From the NCBI GenBank assembly GCA_043816955.1, contig JBDRHL010000021.1, positions 1-13,393 on the forward strand: a stretch of 13,393 nt of DNA, in the 5' to 3' direction. Positions 1-6,577 of the stretch are shown here, one piece after another. The notes under the pieces were generated by a model. The model saw nothing but the letters and a program-made list of their open reading frames with translations. It made no database searches and was not told where the DNA came from. Each line of letters starts with the position of its first letter. Positions within the stretch are counted from its first letter, which is position 1. This DNA is from JBDRHL01 sp043816955. GTDB lineage: Bacteria > Planctomycetota > Phycisphaerae > Sedimentisphaerales > CAYZTY01. The position numbers and the translations under genes are program-made.

Positions 1-2
1 TG

Positions 3-352
3 CTGGGAGTACTTCTTGTAAACATACTGTACACGCTCGGAATAATTCAATTCGCAGGCAAGCTTACCGCCCCTGTTGTTACCCGGATTTTGGGATTGCC
101 GAGCGAAGCCGTAGGCGCACTTATGATTGGTTTCCTTCGTAGGATGTAGCTGTTGGAATGCTCATTCCACTTGGCCTGACCGTTAAGCAACTGATAGTTG
201 CATCAGTCGTATTAACTATGTATTTCCCTTGCGTTGCTACGTTTACCACACTTGTTAAGGAATTGGGGCTTATAGATATGCTCAAATCCGCCGGGATCAT
301 GATTGTATCCAGCCTCGTAGTAGGAGGACTGTTAAATCTTATTCTGGTATGA
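3..352 (+). pseudogene. feoB: Ferrous iron transporter FeoB, C-terminal end, frameshifted
   Basis: This is the end of the FeoB inner-membrane Fe(II) transporter; the G-protein domain and most membrane segments lie outside the window. Reading from base 3 gives a hydrophobic segment and then the family-typical stretch ending GALMIGFLRR, after which the frame stops at 147-149. The expected continuation, DVAVGMLIPLGLTVKQL, is found in another frame from 143, followed by the YFPCVATFTTLVKELG stretch and a last membrane helix, stopping at 350-352. Frame 2 is closed just upstream by a stop at 140-142, so one missing base between about 140 and 146 explains both halves (AAG GAT read as AG GAT). It is either a true pseudogene or a sequencing or assembly error. 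The FeoB identity is well supported by both halves. Confidence 0.85.
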
Positions 353-640
353 CGTTTAATACAATAGTTGAATCGCTTGCCACAGGCACACTTCTAACTA
401 CTTGTATAAATGGAAGTTATGAACAACATTGGAGAAGATTCTTGCGTATTCATCTCCGCCGGGCTATCAAAGGACCAAAACCACCCAAAAGGACTAAAAT
501 CGGTCTAGAACTATCCTTTTCGCCCCTTTACGTTGCTAGAATCAACTTATACTGTATTTGGGATAAAAAACCCGTTTTCGGGAAAAACCCAATCAGTCTC
601 AAAAAGACCGAAAATTCATCTGTTTTTAACAGGATTTTTC
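353..640. other. Gene-poor stretch after feoB
   Basis: I see no convincing gene here. An open frame begins with an ATG at 349 that overlaps the feoB stop and runs to 669, but its 106-residue product is basic, lacks any motif I recognise, and its end lies in the -10 box of a good promoter. The overlapping start could allow translational coupling, so a short real product cannot be excluded. A small CCCG-TTTT-CGGG hairpin at about 569-580 sits between A-runs. I see no clear terminator for feoB. Confidence 0.4.
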
Positions 641-670
641 TTGACTTTACTCTGGGGTGCGGCATATAAT
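641..670 (+). promoter_or_regulatory. Sigma70-type promoter for the PEP-CTERM gene
   Basis: TTGACT at 641-646 and TATAAT at 665-670 are separated by 18 bases. This is one of the best housekeeping-type promoters in the window. Transcription would start near 677 and leave a leader of about 105 bases before the PEP-CTERM gene. A second TTGACT at 691-696 has no convincing -10 box. Confidence 0.6.
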
Positions 671-782
671 GTCAAAATAGGAAGAGGTAGTTGACTTTGT
701 ACTTTTGAGAATCTTGGTAATGTGGGTTATGCCGTACGAGTGGTGAAGGCATAATCTGCAAGTCTAGGAGAGAGGATGGGTG

Positions 783-1646
783 ATGAGGAGCGCTAGATTT
801 GCGGGGGCGATGTGTACGGTTTATGTATGTGCTTTGCTATGTGTGGGACCTGCCTTAGCAACGCCAATTTATCAGGCTGTATCAGCTCATACCAGTGATC
901 CTTGTTATACTGCCGGTTATGTAGAAGTTTACAATAACGGGGTTGACTACGGATTAAACTACGGCAAGGCCAAAATCGAATGGCATTATTGGTATGATAA
1001 TGCCAGTGAATACTGGTATTATGCATACAAGGTATATAATAATGAAGCAGGAATCCCTGCTGACAAAACAGATGACTATCACTTTGGGCACATTTATGGG
1101 CAAACAAGTAAAGGGTCCTTGGTCTATAACCCGATTAACTCATTTGATATACAGTTTGCTGTGGATGTAGAAATTGATGCATACGGAAATCAGGATGAGG
1201 TATTTGTGCTCAGTACTAATGCAGGAGGATTAGCTTCAGACGGTTCAGGCGGTTCTCCCTGGGATGACAATATTGATTATCAATATATCGGCGCCACTGG
1301 TAGTTGGATTGCCACAGGTGTGGATTGGTCTGCTACTCGCGGGGGCGCAGGTACACTGACAATCACTCCGACACTTTGGGGAAAGGGCAGCAGTCCTGAG
1401 TACAACGGCGATACGTCAACTTTTGATTCTGGTGGATATCAATATTTCCAGATAGCTAGTACCTGGGGTCCGGGTGTAATTAGTTCAAATGTTTCAAATG
1501 GTCTTGTAAGTTCAAATGCAATAGTTGTAGGGGAGGTTTATGGCCCTGCGGTTGAGCCAATACCAGAACCGGCAACATGTTTAATAGTAGGGTTCGGTAT
1601 TGTATGTTTGTCTTCGTATCGGCGCCGCAGGGGCGAGATGGGGTGA
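783..1646 (+). CDS. Secreted PEP-CTERM sorting domain protein
   Basis: An exported protein of about 287 residues and unknown function. A signal peptide with hydrophobic core (VYVCALLCVGPALA) covers roughly the first 27 residues. The end has the full PEP-CTERM tripartite signal: PEPAT, a short hydrophobic helix (CLIVGFGIVCL) and an RRRR cluster five residues before the end. In known systems this signal is processed by an exosortase and the protein is delivered to the envelope or exopolysaccharide; no exosortase gene is in this window. The middle is rich in Tyr, Trp, Gly and Asp (WHYWYDNASEYWYYAY near residue 68) and resembles the next gene's product. ATG 783 lies 7 bases after AGGAGAGAGG; GTG at 780 is the alternative start. 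The next gene begins 95 bases later with no terminator between them, so the two may be co-transcribed. Confidence 0.88.
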   Translation: MRSARFAGAMCTVYVCALLCVGPALATPIYQAVSAHTSDPCYTAGYVEVYNNGVDYGLNYGKAKIEWHYWYDNASEYWYYAYKVYNNEAGIPADKTDDYHFGHIYGQTSKGSLVYNPINSFDIQFAVDVEIDAYGNQDEVFVLSTNAGGLASDGSGGSPWDDNIDYQYIGATGSWIATGVDWSATRGGAGTLTITPTLWGKGSSPEYNGDTSTFDSGGYQYFQIASTWGPGVISSNVSNGLVSSNAIVVGEVYGPAVEPIPEPATCLIVGFGIVCLSSYRRRRGEMG

Positions 1647-1741
1647 TTGTGAGGAGGGGGTAATTTTATATAGTTTTGGTTGTTAAAAAAGTTCGTAGTT
1701 CGTTTTTCTAACTATACAGAAGAGGTTATTGAGGAGGATTT

Positions 1742-2710
1742 ATGATGGAAAAGATGATTAAAAACATTATTGTACTGATGGTTCTGGTATTGACTGCACC
1801 AAGTTTTGCAGCCGAGCCCACTTACCAGCAGATACCTGCTGATCCTCTGCAGATACTTGCCAGTGGTATCGCAGATGCATCCGGCAGCGGCGGAGAAATG
1901 TACGTGGAGTATTGGGTTTGGGATGGTGGTGATGGTTACTACTACTACACCTACTCTATTACCAATACGGGTTTTACACCCTATATCCAGTATCTGACAA
2001 TTGCCAATCCGTCACGTGAGCCGTATTATATAACCGGGCGCAGTGGTGGTTGGAATCCGCAAACTGGCGTACAGGGTCAACCGTGGATTGGTTCCTCGCC
2101 TATAAACCAGATATCGATTGTGCAGTGGTCATCAAATGACCCGTTTTCTTCGAATATTTATCCAGGATATAACTCCTGGACAGCCGAGGAAGGCCAGTTG
2201 TTCCAGTTTGCCAGCGCACTGCCTCCTACAAGTGCCGGTTTCACTGTAATGCAGGGAGACACAAGCATCACCGCTTCCGGACTAATTGCTGCTCCGGGCG
2301 ATGCTACAACAACCCCAAGGTCATCAGGTTACTGGAAACATCAATCGGGAACCAAAGGCATGCGCAAAGAAGCCACCAGTATCCCAGGCTACCTGGCAGT
2401 AATTGGGGCAACTTCCAATGTGTTTGAATCGCTAACTCTTACAAGCTGCAATAATATTCTCTCTGTTGATAACAACTCGGATATGCGGCAGAAGGCAGAA
2501 AAGGAACTGCTTGCGTTATGGCTGAATGTTGTTTCATGCAAAATGAATTATACTGCTGAAATCTCTTTTGCAGATTCGAGAGGTATAAGCATTGCGATGA
2601 AACTTCAGCAGGTTATTGCCGATGTCGAAAGCACCATACTCAATCCTGCGGCCACCATTGAAGAGCTTGAGTATCAAAAAGACACGGCTGAGATTTTAAA
2701 TAACCTGTAA
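1742..2710 (+). CDS. Secreted protein with aromatic-rich N-terminal region and GYWKH-type C-terminal region
   Basis: A 322-residue exported protein of unknown function. The signal peptide is IIVLMVLVLTAPSFAA, with probable cleavage near residue 24. Residues about 53-77 (YVEYWVWDGG, YYYYTYSITNTG) match the style of the preceding PEP-CTERM protein, and a later GQLFQFAS matches its YQYFQIAS, so the two look like paralogous domains. At about 193-200, PRSSGYWKH begins a second region that includes ELLALWLNV (256-263) and ISIAMKLQQVIADVES. This resembles the GYWKNH...LNV pattern at the ends of various secreted bacterial proteins. There is no PEP-CTERM or other anchor, so it is probably released or held by its neighbour. 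GAGGAGG at 1731-1737 fits starts at 1742 or 1745. Confidence 0.8.
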   Translation: MMEKMIKNIIVLMVLVLTAPSFAAEPTYQQIPADPLQILASGIADASGSGGEMYVEYWVWDGGDGYYYYTYSITNTGFTPYIQYLTIANPSREPYYITGRSGGWNPQTGVQGQPWIGSSPINQISIVQWSSNDPFSSNIYPGYNSWTAEEGQLFQFASALPPTSAGFTVMQGDTSITASGLIAAPGDATTTPRSSGYWKHQSGTKGMRKEATSIPGYLAVIGATSNVFESLTLTSCNNILSVDNNSDMRQKAEKELLALWLNVVSCKMNYTAEISFADSRGISIAMKLQQVIADVESTILNPAATIEELEYQKDTAEILNNL

Positions 2711-2787
2711 TTTAATACTGTCAATACATAAGTAGCTGCTTGTGTTGAGAATTTTACTATGGGAAGCTGTTCCTGTAGTACAGATAT

Positions 2788-2828
2788 AAAGACTAAGCTG
2801 CTTGCACGGCGGAAGCAGCTTGGTCTTT
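2788..2828 (+). terminator. Strong hairpin after the secreted-protein pair
   Basis: AAAGAC-T-AAGCTGCTT at 2788-2803 pairs with AAGCAGCTT-G-GTCTTT at 2813-2828, giving 15 pairs with one T-G mismatch or wobble and a 9-base loop. The T-rich 3' arm could act as the U-tract, but no further T-run follows. It lies 77 bases after the stop of the upstream gene and is the best candidate for the end of that transcript. Confidence 0.6.
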
Positions 2829-2912
2829 GTGAATATGGCATAAATTCCTGTTGTACAGTAAGAACTGCGCCATCTTTATAAAGGTTTGTATCAATCGTTC
2901 CACTTATGTAAT

Positions 2913-3254
2913 ATGGCCGAGCTGTTAGACCAGAGGAGTTTCAATACAATCGAGGAAATGCAGGCCTATGCCAACATTGTTATGAATAAACATAACAACA
3001 GCCCTGACCCAGGGCTTGGCGGCCTTACCCCACATCAGGTTTACCGATTAATTAATCTCAAATGGGATGATGCCGACTTTCCCATAAAATTCAAAGATAA
3101 CCTTGGCTATGAAGATGTAAAAGACCCCCCTGCTTTGTCCCAAGTGTGGCAGCGATATGTTGTTGGAGTTGATATCTCATCACAAAACTACCCAATACAA
3201 TTTCCTATGCGCTTAAGTTTCCTTTTTTCGGCAAGTATCCTTTGGAATTCCTGA
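2913..3254 (+). pseudogene. 5' gene fragment, possibly related to pRiA4b ORF-3 type proteins
   Basis: From ATG 2913 the frame reads MAELLDQRSFNTIEEMQAYA and then NNSPDPGLGGLTPHQVYRLI and FPIKFKDNL. This looks like real protein: an LTPHQVYRL motif after a short helical start. The pattern faintly recalls the N-terminal part of pRiA4b ORF-3 or SEC-C associated proteins (GLSPEQM-type motif); I hold this loosely. After about 3120 the protein loses character (low-complexity, basic) and overlaps a - strand fragment, so the original 3' end is missing. No good ribosome binding site precedes the ATG. I read it as a truncated gene. A further in-frame ATG at 2886 would add nine residues. Confidence 0.4.
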
Positions 3255-3377
3255 ATTATCCAAACTTCATTGACGTAATCATCTTGCTTGATTGCTCCAT
3301 ATCGACAGACTGGAATTTCTTGTGCTTCTTCAGGAATTTGGATTAGGTCGGGAATTTTTTTTAGCCCAAAAATCAGT
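3188..3377 (-). pseudogene. 3' gene fragment abutting tRNA-Leu
   Basis: On the - strand an open frame with no ATG runs from the tRNA 3' end to a TAG at 3188-3190. It reads IFGLKKIPDLIQIPEEAQEI, then VCRYGAIKQDDYVNEVWIIQ and EFQRILAEKRKLKRIGNCIG. Composition and the mixed helical character look like a genuine protein end rather than noise. The frame continues open into the tRNA gene, which cannot be coding, so this is probably a gene 3' end cut off at the tRNA. I do not recognise the family. It may be what remains of an element once inserted at the tRNA. Confidence 0.35.
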
Positions 3378-3462
3378 TGCGGATGAGAGGACTCGAACCT
3401 CCACGAGCGTAAAGCCCACAGGCACCTGAAGCCTGCGCGTCTGCCAATTCCGCCACATCCGC
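3378..3462 (-). tRNA. tRNA-Leu (anticodon CAG)
   Basis: On the - strand the acceptor arm GCGGATG pairs with CATCCGC, followed by discriminator A; CCA is not encoded. The D arm has GCG...CGC around AATTGGCAGA. The anticodon stem CAGGC/GCCTG holds loop TTCAGGT (anticodon CAG, at 3426-3428 on the + strand). A long variable arm, as expected for a class II leucine tRNA, precedes the T arm GGAGG-TTCGAGT-CCTCT. Total length is 85 bases. The 3' end abuts a truncated reading frame, as is common at integration sites. Confidence 0.95.
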
Positions 3463-3481
3463 TTACCAGCCTGGCCTTGCT

Positions 3482-3509
3482 ATAATACCTGATTTGCCCA
3501 TTCAGTCAA
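3482..3509 (-). promoter_or_regulatory. Promoter of tRNA-Leu
   Basis: On the - strand TTGACT (3504-3509) and TATTAT (3482-3487) are 16 bases apart. Transcription would begin near 3475, about a dozen bases before the tRNA 5' end, which is the normal geometry for a tRNA gene. Confidence 0.65.
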
Positions 3510-3602
3510 GTTTATTTTGAGACCTGCGAGCTTCCGCAGAATGTGCTGTATTCTGATTTTCCTTGCTTGACCGGCTTGTTTTGATAATAATAGGAACCCA
3601 TA

Positions 3603-3704
3603 ATGGATACACTGCTCTACATTATTGCAGGACCGATGCTTATGATATTTTTTGCCGCTCACATCTGCGTCAAATTGCGCCTTCGACCCGGACATGATAC
3701 ATAA
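3603..3704 (+). CDS. Possible small membrane peptide upstream of rsfS
   Basis: A 33-codon frame, MDTLLYIIAGPMLMIFFAAH followed by ICVKLRLRPGHDT, would form one membrane helix with a positively charged end. AGGA at about 3592-3595 lies 7 bases before the ATG, a sensible ribosome binding site. The stop is 15 bases before the TTG start of rsfS, so it fits as the first gene of that operon. A weak promoter-like pair (TTGCTT at 3563-3568, AATAAT at 3586-3591) lies just upstream but would leave almost no leader. I do not recognise the product; it could be a coincidental frame. Confidence 0.4.
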   Translation: MDTLLYIIAGPMLMIFFAAHICVKLRLRPGHDT

Positions 3705-3719
3705 TAGTAAGGAATTTAA

Positions 3720-4079
3720 TTGAGAAAAAAAACAGTTTCAGAATCGCAACAATTCGCCCTTGAAGCGGCTAAAATAGCAAGAGACCGGCACTGCAACGAC
3801 ATCACTGTACTCGACTTAAGGGGCAAAAGCCCCGCGACCGATTATTTCGTAATCGCCACGGGCACCAGCGCACAACAGATGCGAACCGTTGCTGGCCAGA
3901 TAACCCAGGCCGGCAGAACGAAAGGTATCGCAAGATTTGGACTCGCCGGCTATGAACAGGGCAAATGGATACTCGTGGACTTCATAGATGTGGTAGTGCA
4001 TATCTTCGATAGCGAATACAGAGAGTACTACGATCTGGAACTGCTCTGGGGAGACGCAGAGAAACTCAGTATCGATTAG
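3720..4079 (+). CDS. rsfS: Ribosome silencing factor RsfS
   Basis: A 119-residue protein of the RsfS/Iojap family. RsfS binds ribosomal protein uL14 on the large subunit and blocks joining with the small subunit, lowering translation under starvation. The family's conserved stretches are present: DITVLDLRGKSPATDYFVIA, the GTSAQQMRTVA segment, and near the end WILVDFIDVVVHIFDSEYRE followed by YYDLELLWGDA. Length is normal. The start is TTG at 3720, preceded by AAGGAA at 3709-3714 with 5-base spacing. The argS gene follows after 16 bases, so the two are probably one transcript. Confidence 0.95.
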   Translation: MRKKTVSESQQFALEAAKIARDRHCNDITVLDLRGKSPATDYFVIATGTSAQQMRTVAGQITQAGRTKGIARFGLAGYEQGKWILVDFIDVVVHIFDSEYREYYDLELLWGDAEKLSID

Positions 4080-4095
4080 GATAGCCGGCTCAAAT

Positions 4096-5865
4096 ATGAA
4101 ACCAATCATTGAAAGACTTGACGAAAAAATTACCGCTGCGATGTGCCTGGCAGCCGGCCGGGATGACTGCAGCGCAATAGTAAGACCTGCTGCTGAAGCT
4201 CGATTCGGCGACTACCAGGCAAATGGAGTAATGGCCCTTGCCAAACAGCTTGGTACCGATCCTCGTCGGCTTGCTGAACAGGTGGTGGAAAAGCTCGATG
4301 TTTCCGACATCTGTCAGCAGCCCGAAATTGCCGGGCCCGGCTTTATCAACCTTCGGCTGAAGAGCGAATTTATCGCCCAAAAGCTTCTGGACATCAGCAG
4401 GGATACGAAAAGGCTCTGCATTGAAAATGCCGCATCGCCGCAGATAGTTGTTGTTGATTTTTCAGGCCCGAACATCGCCAAGCAGATGCATGTTGGACAT
4501 CTTCGCAGCACGATCATCGGCGACTGCATCTGCAGAATGCTCGAATTCCTGGGCCATGATGTTATCCGCCAGAACCATATCGGCGACTGGGGAACACAAT
4601 TCGGCATGTTGGTTCAGCATCTTTACCAACAATCCTGCTCCAAAGGCCGTTCGATAAATGAATTTCATATCACTGATCTCGAAGATTTCTATCGAGAAGC
4701 AAAAAAACAGTTTGATCTTGACCCTGTGTTCAAAAAACAATCGAGAAACAGGGTTGTCGAACTTCACAACCATACAAATGAATTAACTATGAAGTTATGG
4801 GAGCATATCGTTGACGAATCCCGGAAACACTATCTGCCTATATACTCATGCTTGAATGTGAATTTAACCAGAGCAAATGAATGTGGAGAGAGCTTTTACG
4901 CCGACAAATTATCCGGCGTGGTGAAGGACCTTGAGAAAGCGGGCCTGGCAAAAAAATCTGATGGTGCGCTGTGCGTATTTCCACCAGGCTTCACGAATAA
5001 AGAAGGGCAGCCTCTGCCTTTTATAGTCCAAAAAAGCGATGGTGCGTATCTTTACGCGACTACCGATCTTGCCGCTTTGCGATACAGGGTCGATAAACTA
5101 AATGCTGATTCCATTATTTACGTCACCGACGCAAGACAGAAACTCCATTTTGAGATGCTCTTTGCCGCCGCCGAAATGGCCGGCTGGAAAAAACCCGGAA
5201 CGAAACTTTCGCACGTTATGTTCGGCAGCGTCCTTGGTGAAGATGGCAGGCCTTTCAAAACGCGGGCAGGCGAAAGTGTCAAACTCAAAGACCTGCTCGA
5301 CGAGTCGGTTGACAAGGCAGAAGCGCTTGTGGAACAAAAAAACCCGGACCTCAATAGTGAGCTCAAGGAAAAAATCGCCAAAGCTGTCGGCATCGGTGCG
5401 GTCAAGTACGCCGATCTTTCCAACAACCGCACCAGTGATTATATTTTCAGCTTTGACAGGATGCTGGCGATGGAAGGAAATACCGCCCCTTATATGCAAT
5501 ACGCATACGCACGGGTTCGCTCAATAGAACGCAAAGCTGTGCAAAAGCAGCTCGATATAAAAACTGAGCTTGCACAAATAAAAAACGTCTCACTTACAGA
5601 ACCTGCCGAGCTTGATCTTGCCAAACATCTTGTTCGTTACGATGAGGCAATTCTCTCTGCTGTGGCGGAGTTCCGGCCCAATTATATTACCGCTTATCTC
5701 TATGATCTCGCAGGCAGGTTCAGCACCTTTTACAATGCCTGTCCCGTCCTCGGAGCCGATGCCGGCAAAAGGCCCAGTCGTGTGCTGCTGTGCGACGTTA
5801 CAGCAGAAACAATCAGGCACGGCCTGAGTGAATTGCTGGGTATAGAGGTTGTCGAGCAGATGTAG
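4096..5865 (+). CDS. argS: Arginyl-tRNA synthetase
   Basis: A 589-residue class I aminoacyl-tRNA synthetase that charges tRNA-Arg with arginine using ATP. The N-terminal Add-1 region (residues about 1-110) contains FGDYQANGVMALAK and GPGFINLRL. The HIGH signature is HVGH at 132-135 in the typical context FSGPNIAKQMHVGHLRSTII. The KMSK loop is degenerate as in many ArgS (FGSVLGEDGRPFKTRAGESV, from residue 376). The C-terminal DALR anticodon-binding region holds NTAPYMQYAYARVRSI and FYNACPVL. Length is normal. There is no strong ribosome binding site directly before the ATG, consistent with translation following rsfS. The YjbQ gene begins 17 bases downstream. Confidence 0.97.
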   Translation: MKPIIERLDEKITAAMCLAAGRDDCSAIVRPAAEARFGDYQANGVMALAKQLGTDPRRLAEQVVEKLDVSDICQQPEIAGPGFINLRLKSEFIAQKLLDISRDTKRLCIENAASPQIVVVDFSGPNIAKQMHVGHLRSTIIGDCICRMLEFLGHDVIRQNHIGDWGTQFGMLVQHLYQQSCSKGRSINEFHITDLEDFYREAKKQFDLDPVFKKQSRNRVVELHNHTNELTMKLWEHIVDESRKHYLPIYSCLNVNLTRANECGESFYADKLSGVVKDLEKAGLAKKSDGALCVFPPGFTNKEGQPLPFIVQKSDGAYLYATTDLAALRYRVDKLNADSIIYVTDARQKLHFEMLFAAAEMAGWKKPGTKLSHVMFGSVLGEDGRPFKTRAGESVKLKDLLDESVDKAEALVEQKNPDLNSELKEKIAKAVGIGAVKYADLSNNRTSDYIFSFDRMLAMEGNTAPYMQYAYARVRSIERKAVQKQLDIKTELAQIKNVSLTEPAELDLAKHLVRYDEAILSAVAEFRPNYITAYLYDLAGRFSTFYNACPVLGADAGKRPSRVLLCDVTAETIRHGLSELLGIEVVEQM

Positions 5866-5882
5866 TTTTTCGGAGTTACGTT

Positions 5883-6293
5883 ATGAAAATCGTGGAAAGC
5901 AGTTTCGGCGTCAGCAGCAAGAAGCGCTGCGAGATGATTGATATTACCCGTAAGATCAGCGAAGCAGTAGCCGAATCGGGCATTACCTCAGGCGAAGTTA
6001 CTGTTTACACGCCTCACACAACCGCAGCAGTAACGATCAATGAAAATGCGGATCCTTCAGTAGTGCATGATATTCTGCTTGTGCTTAATGAGATGATTCC
6101 TGAAAGTCGCCCCGGCTATCGGCATTATGAGGGAAATAGTGATTCACACGTTAAAAGTTCGCTGATCGGATGCAGTGAGCATGTCCTTATAAGCAAAAGA
6201 TCTCTGGTCCTGGGAACCTGGCAGGGGATTTATTTTTGTGAATTTGACGGGCCGAGGAGTCGAAAAGTTATGCTGCAGATCCGGGGTGAGTGA
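5883..6293 (+). CDS. YjbQ / UPF0047 family protein
   Basis: A 136-residue single-domain protein of the YjbQ (UPF0047) family, small soluble trimeric proteins for which weak thiamin-phosphate synthase activity has been reported; the true role is unsettled. The conserved motifs are all here: TPHTTAAVTINENADP (residues 43-58), YRHYEGNSDSHVKSSLIG (79-96) and LGTWQGIYFCEFDGPRSRKV (110-129). His45, His89 and acidic residues in these motifs form the conserved pocket. CGGAG at 5871-5875 lies 7 bases before the ATG. Close spacing to argS suggests co-transcription. Confidence 0.93.
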   Translation: MKIVESSFGVSSKKRCEMIDITRKISEAVAESGITSGEVTVYTPHTTAAVTINENADPSVVHDILLVLNEMIPESRPGYRHYEGNSDSHVKSSLIGCSEHVLISKRSLVLGTWQGIYFCEFDGPRSRKVMLQIRGE

Positions 6294-6398
6294 AACGCTC
6301 TAAGTTAATGTACGGACAGAATGTGTGGACAAACAACCGGTTGAAAGAATGTACGTACAGGTTTTTTCTTTATATTTCATTTTATTTGCATTGCCGGT

Positions 6399-6427
6399 TT
6401 GGCATCGGTCGAAAATTGGCGTATACT
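6399..6427 (+). promoter_or_regulatory. Promoter for the DUF438-hemerythrin gene
   Basis: TTGGCA (6399-6404) and TATACT (6422-6427) are 17 bases apart. Transcription would start near 6434 and give a leader of about 145 bases. Upstream, an 11-of-12-base direct repeat (ATGTACGGACAG at 6308-6319, ATGTACGTACAG at 6349-6360) could be an operator pair, though this is speculative. The rest of 6294-6577 holds no gene I can support. Confidence 0.5.
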
Positions 6428-6577
6428 CTAAATAGAAAAGCACGTGTTTTGGACGAATCGGTGAGTTTGACAATTCAAAAGAGAAATTGGAACACATCTC
6501 AACTCAGGTAATTACGGCAGCGTATAAGATAGCCAAGGAAGGTACAAGAGGCACTCCTTTTATAAAGGGCCTGGTCA

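Noticed and set aside
567..582. CCCG-TTTT-CGGG hairpin between A-runs as a terminator
   Set aside because: Stem of only four pairs; T-run orientation fits the - strand, where there is no gene to terminate.
349..669. 106-residue + strand frame overlapping the feoB stop
   Set aside because: No recognisable motif, odd composition, and its end lies in a good -10 promoter box; kept only as a remark on the intergenic stretch.
1669..1716. TATAGTT...AACTATA inverted repeat between the two secreted-protein genes
   Set aside because: Seven A/T-rich pairs with a 34-base loop; too weak to call an attenuator or terminator.
3480..3695. 71-residue - strand frame opposite the rsfS upstream region
   Set aside because: Overlaps the tRNA promoter and the better + strand small frame; no motif and no ribosome binding site.
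6290..6511. 73-residue frame starting at the end of the YjbQ gene
   Set aside because: Spans the hemerythrin-gene promoter, is basic and unrecognisable; likely chance.
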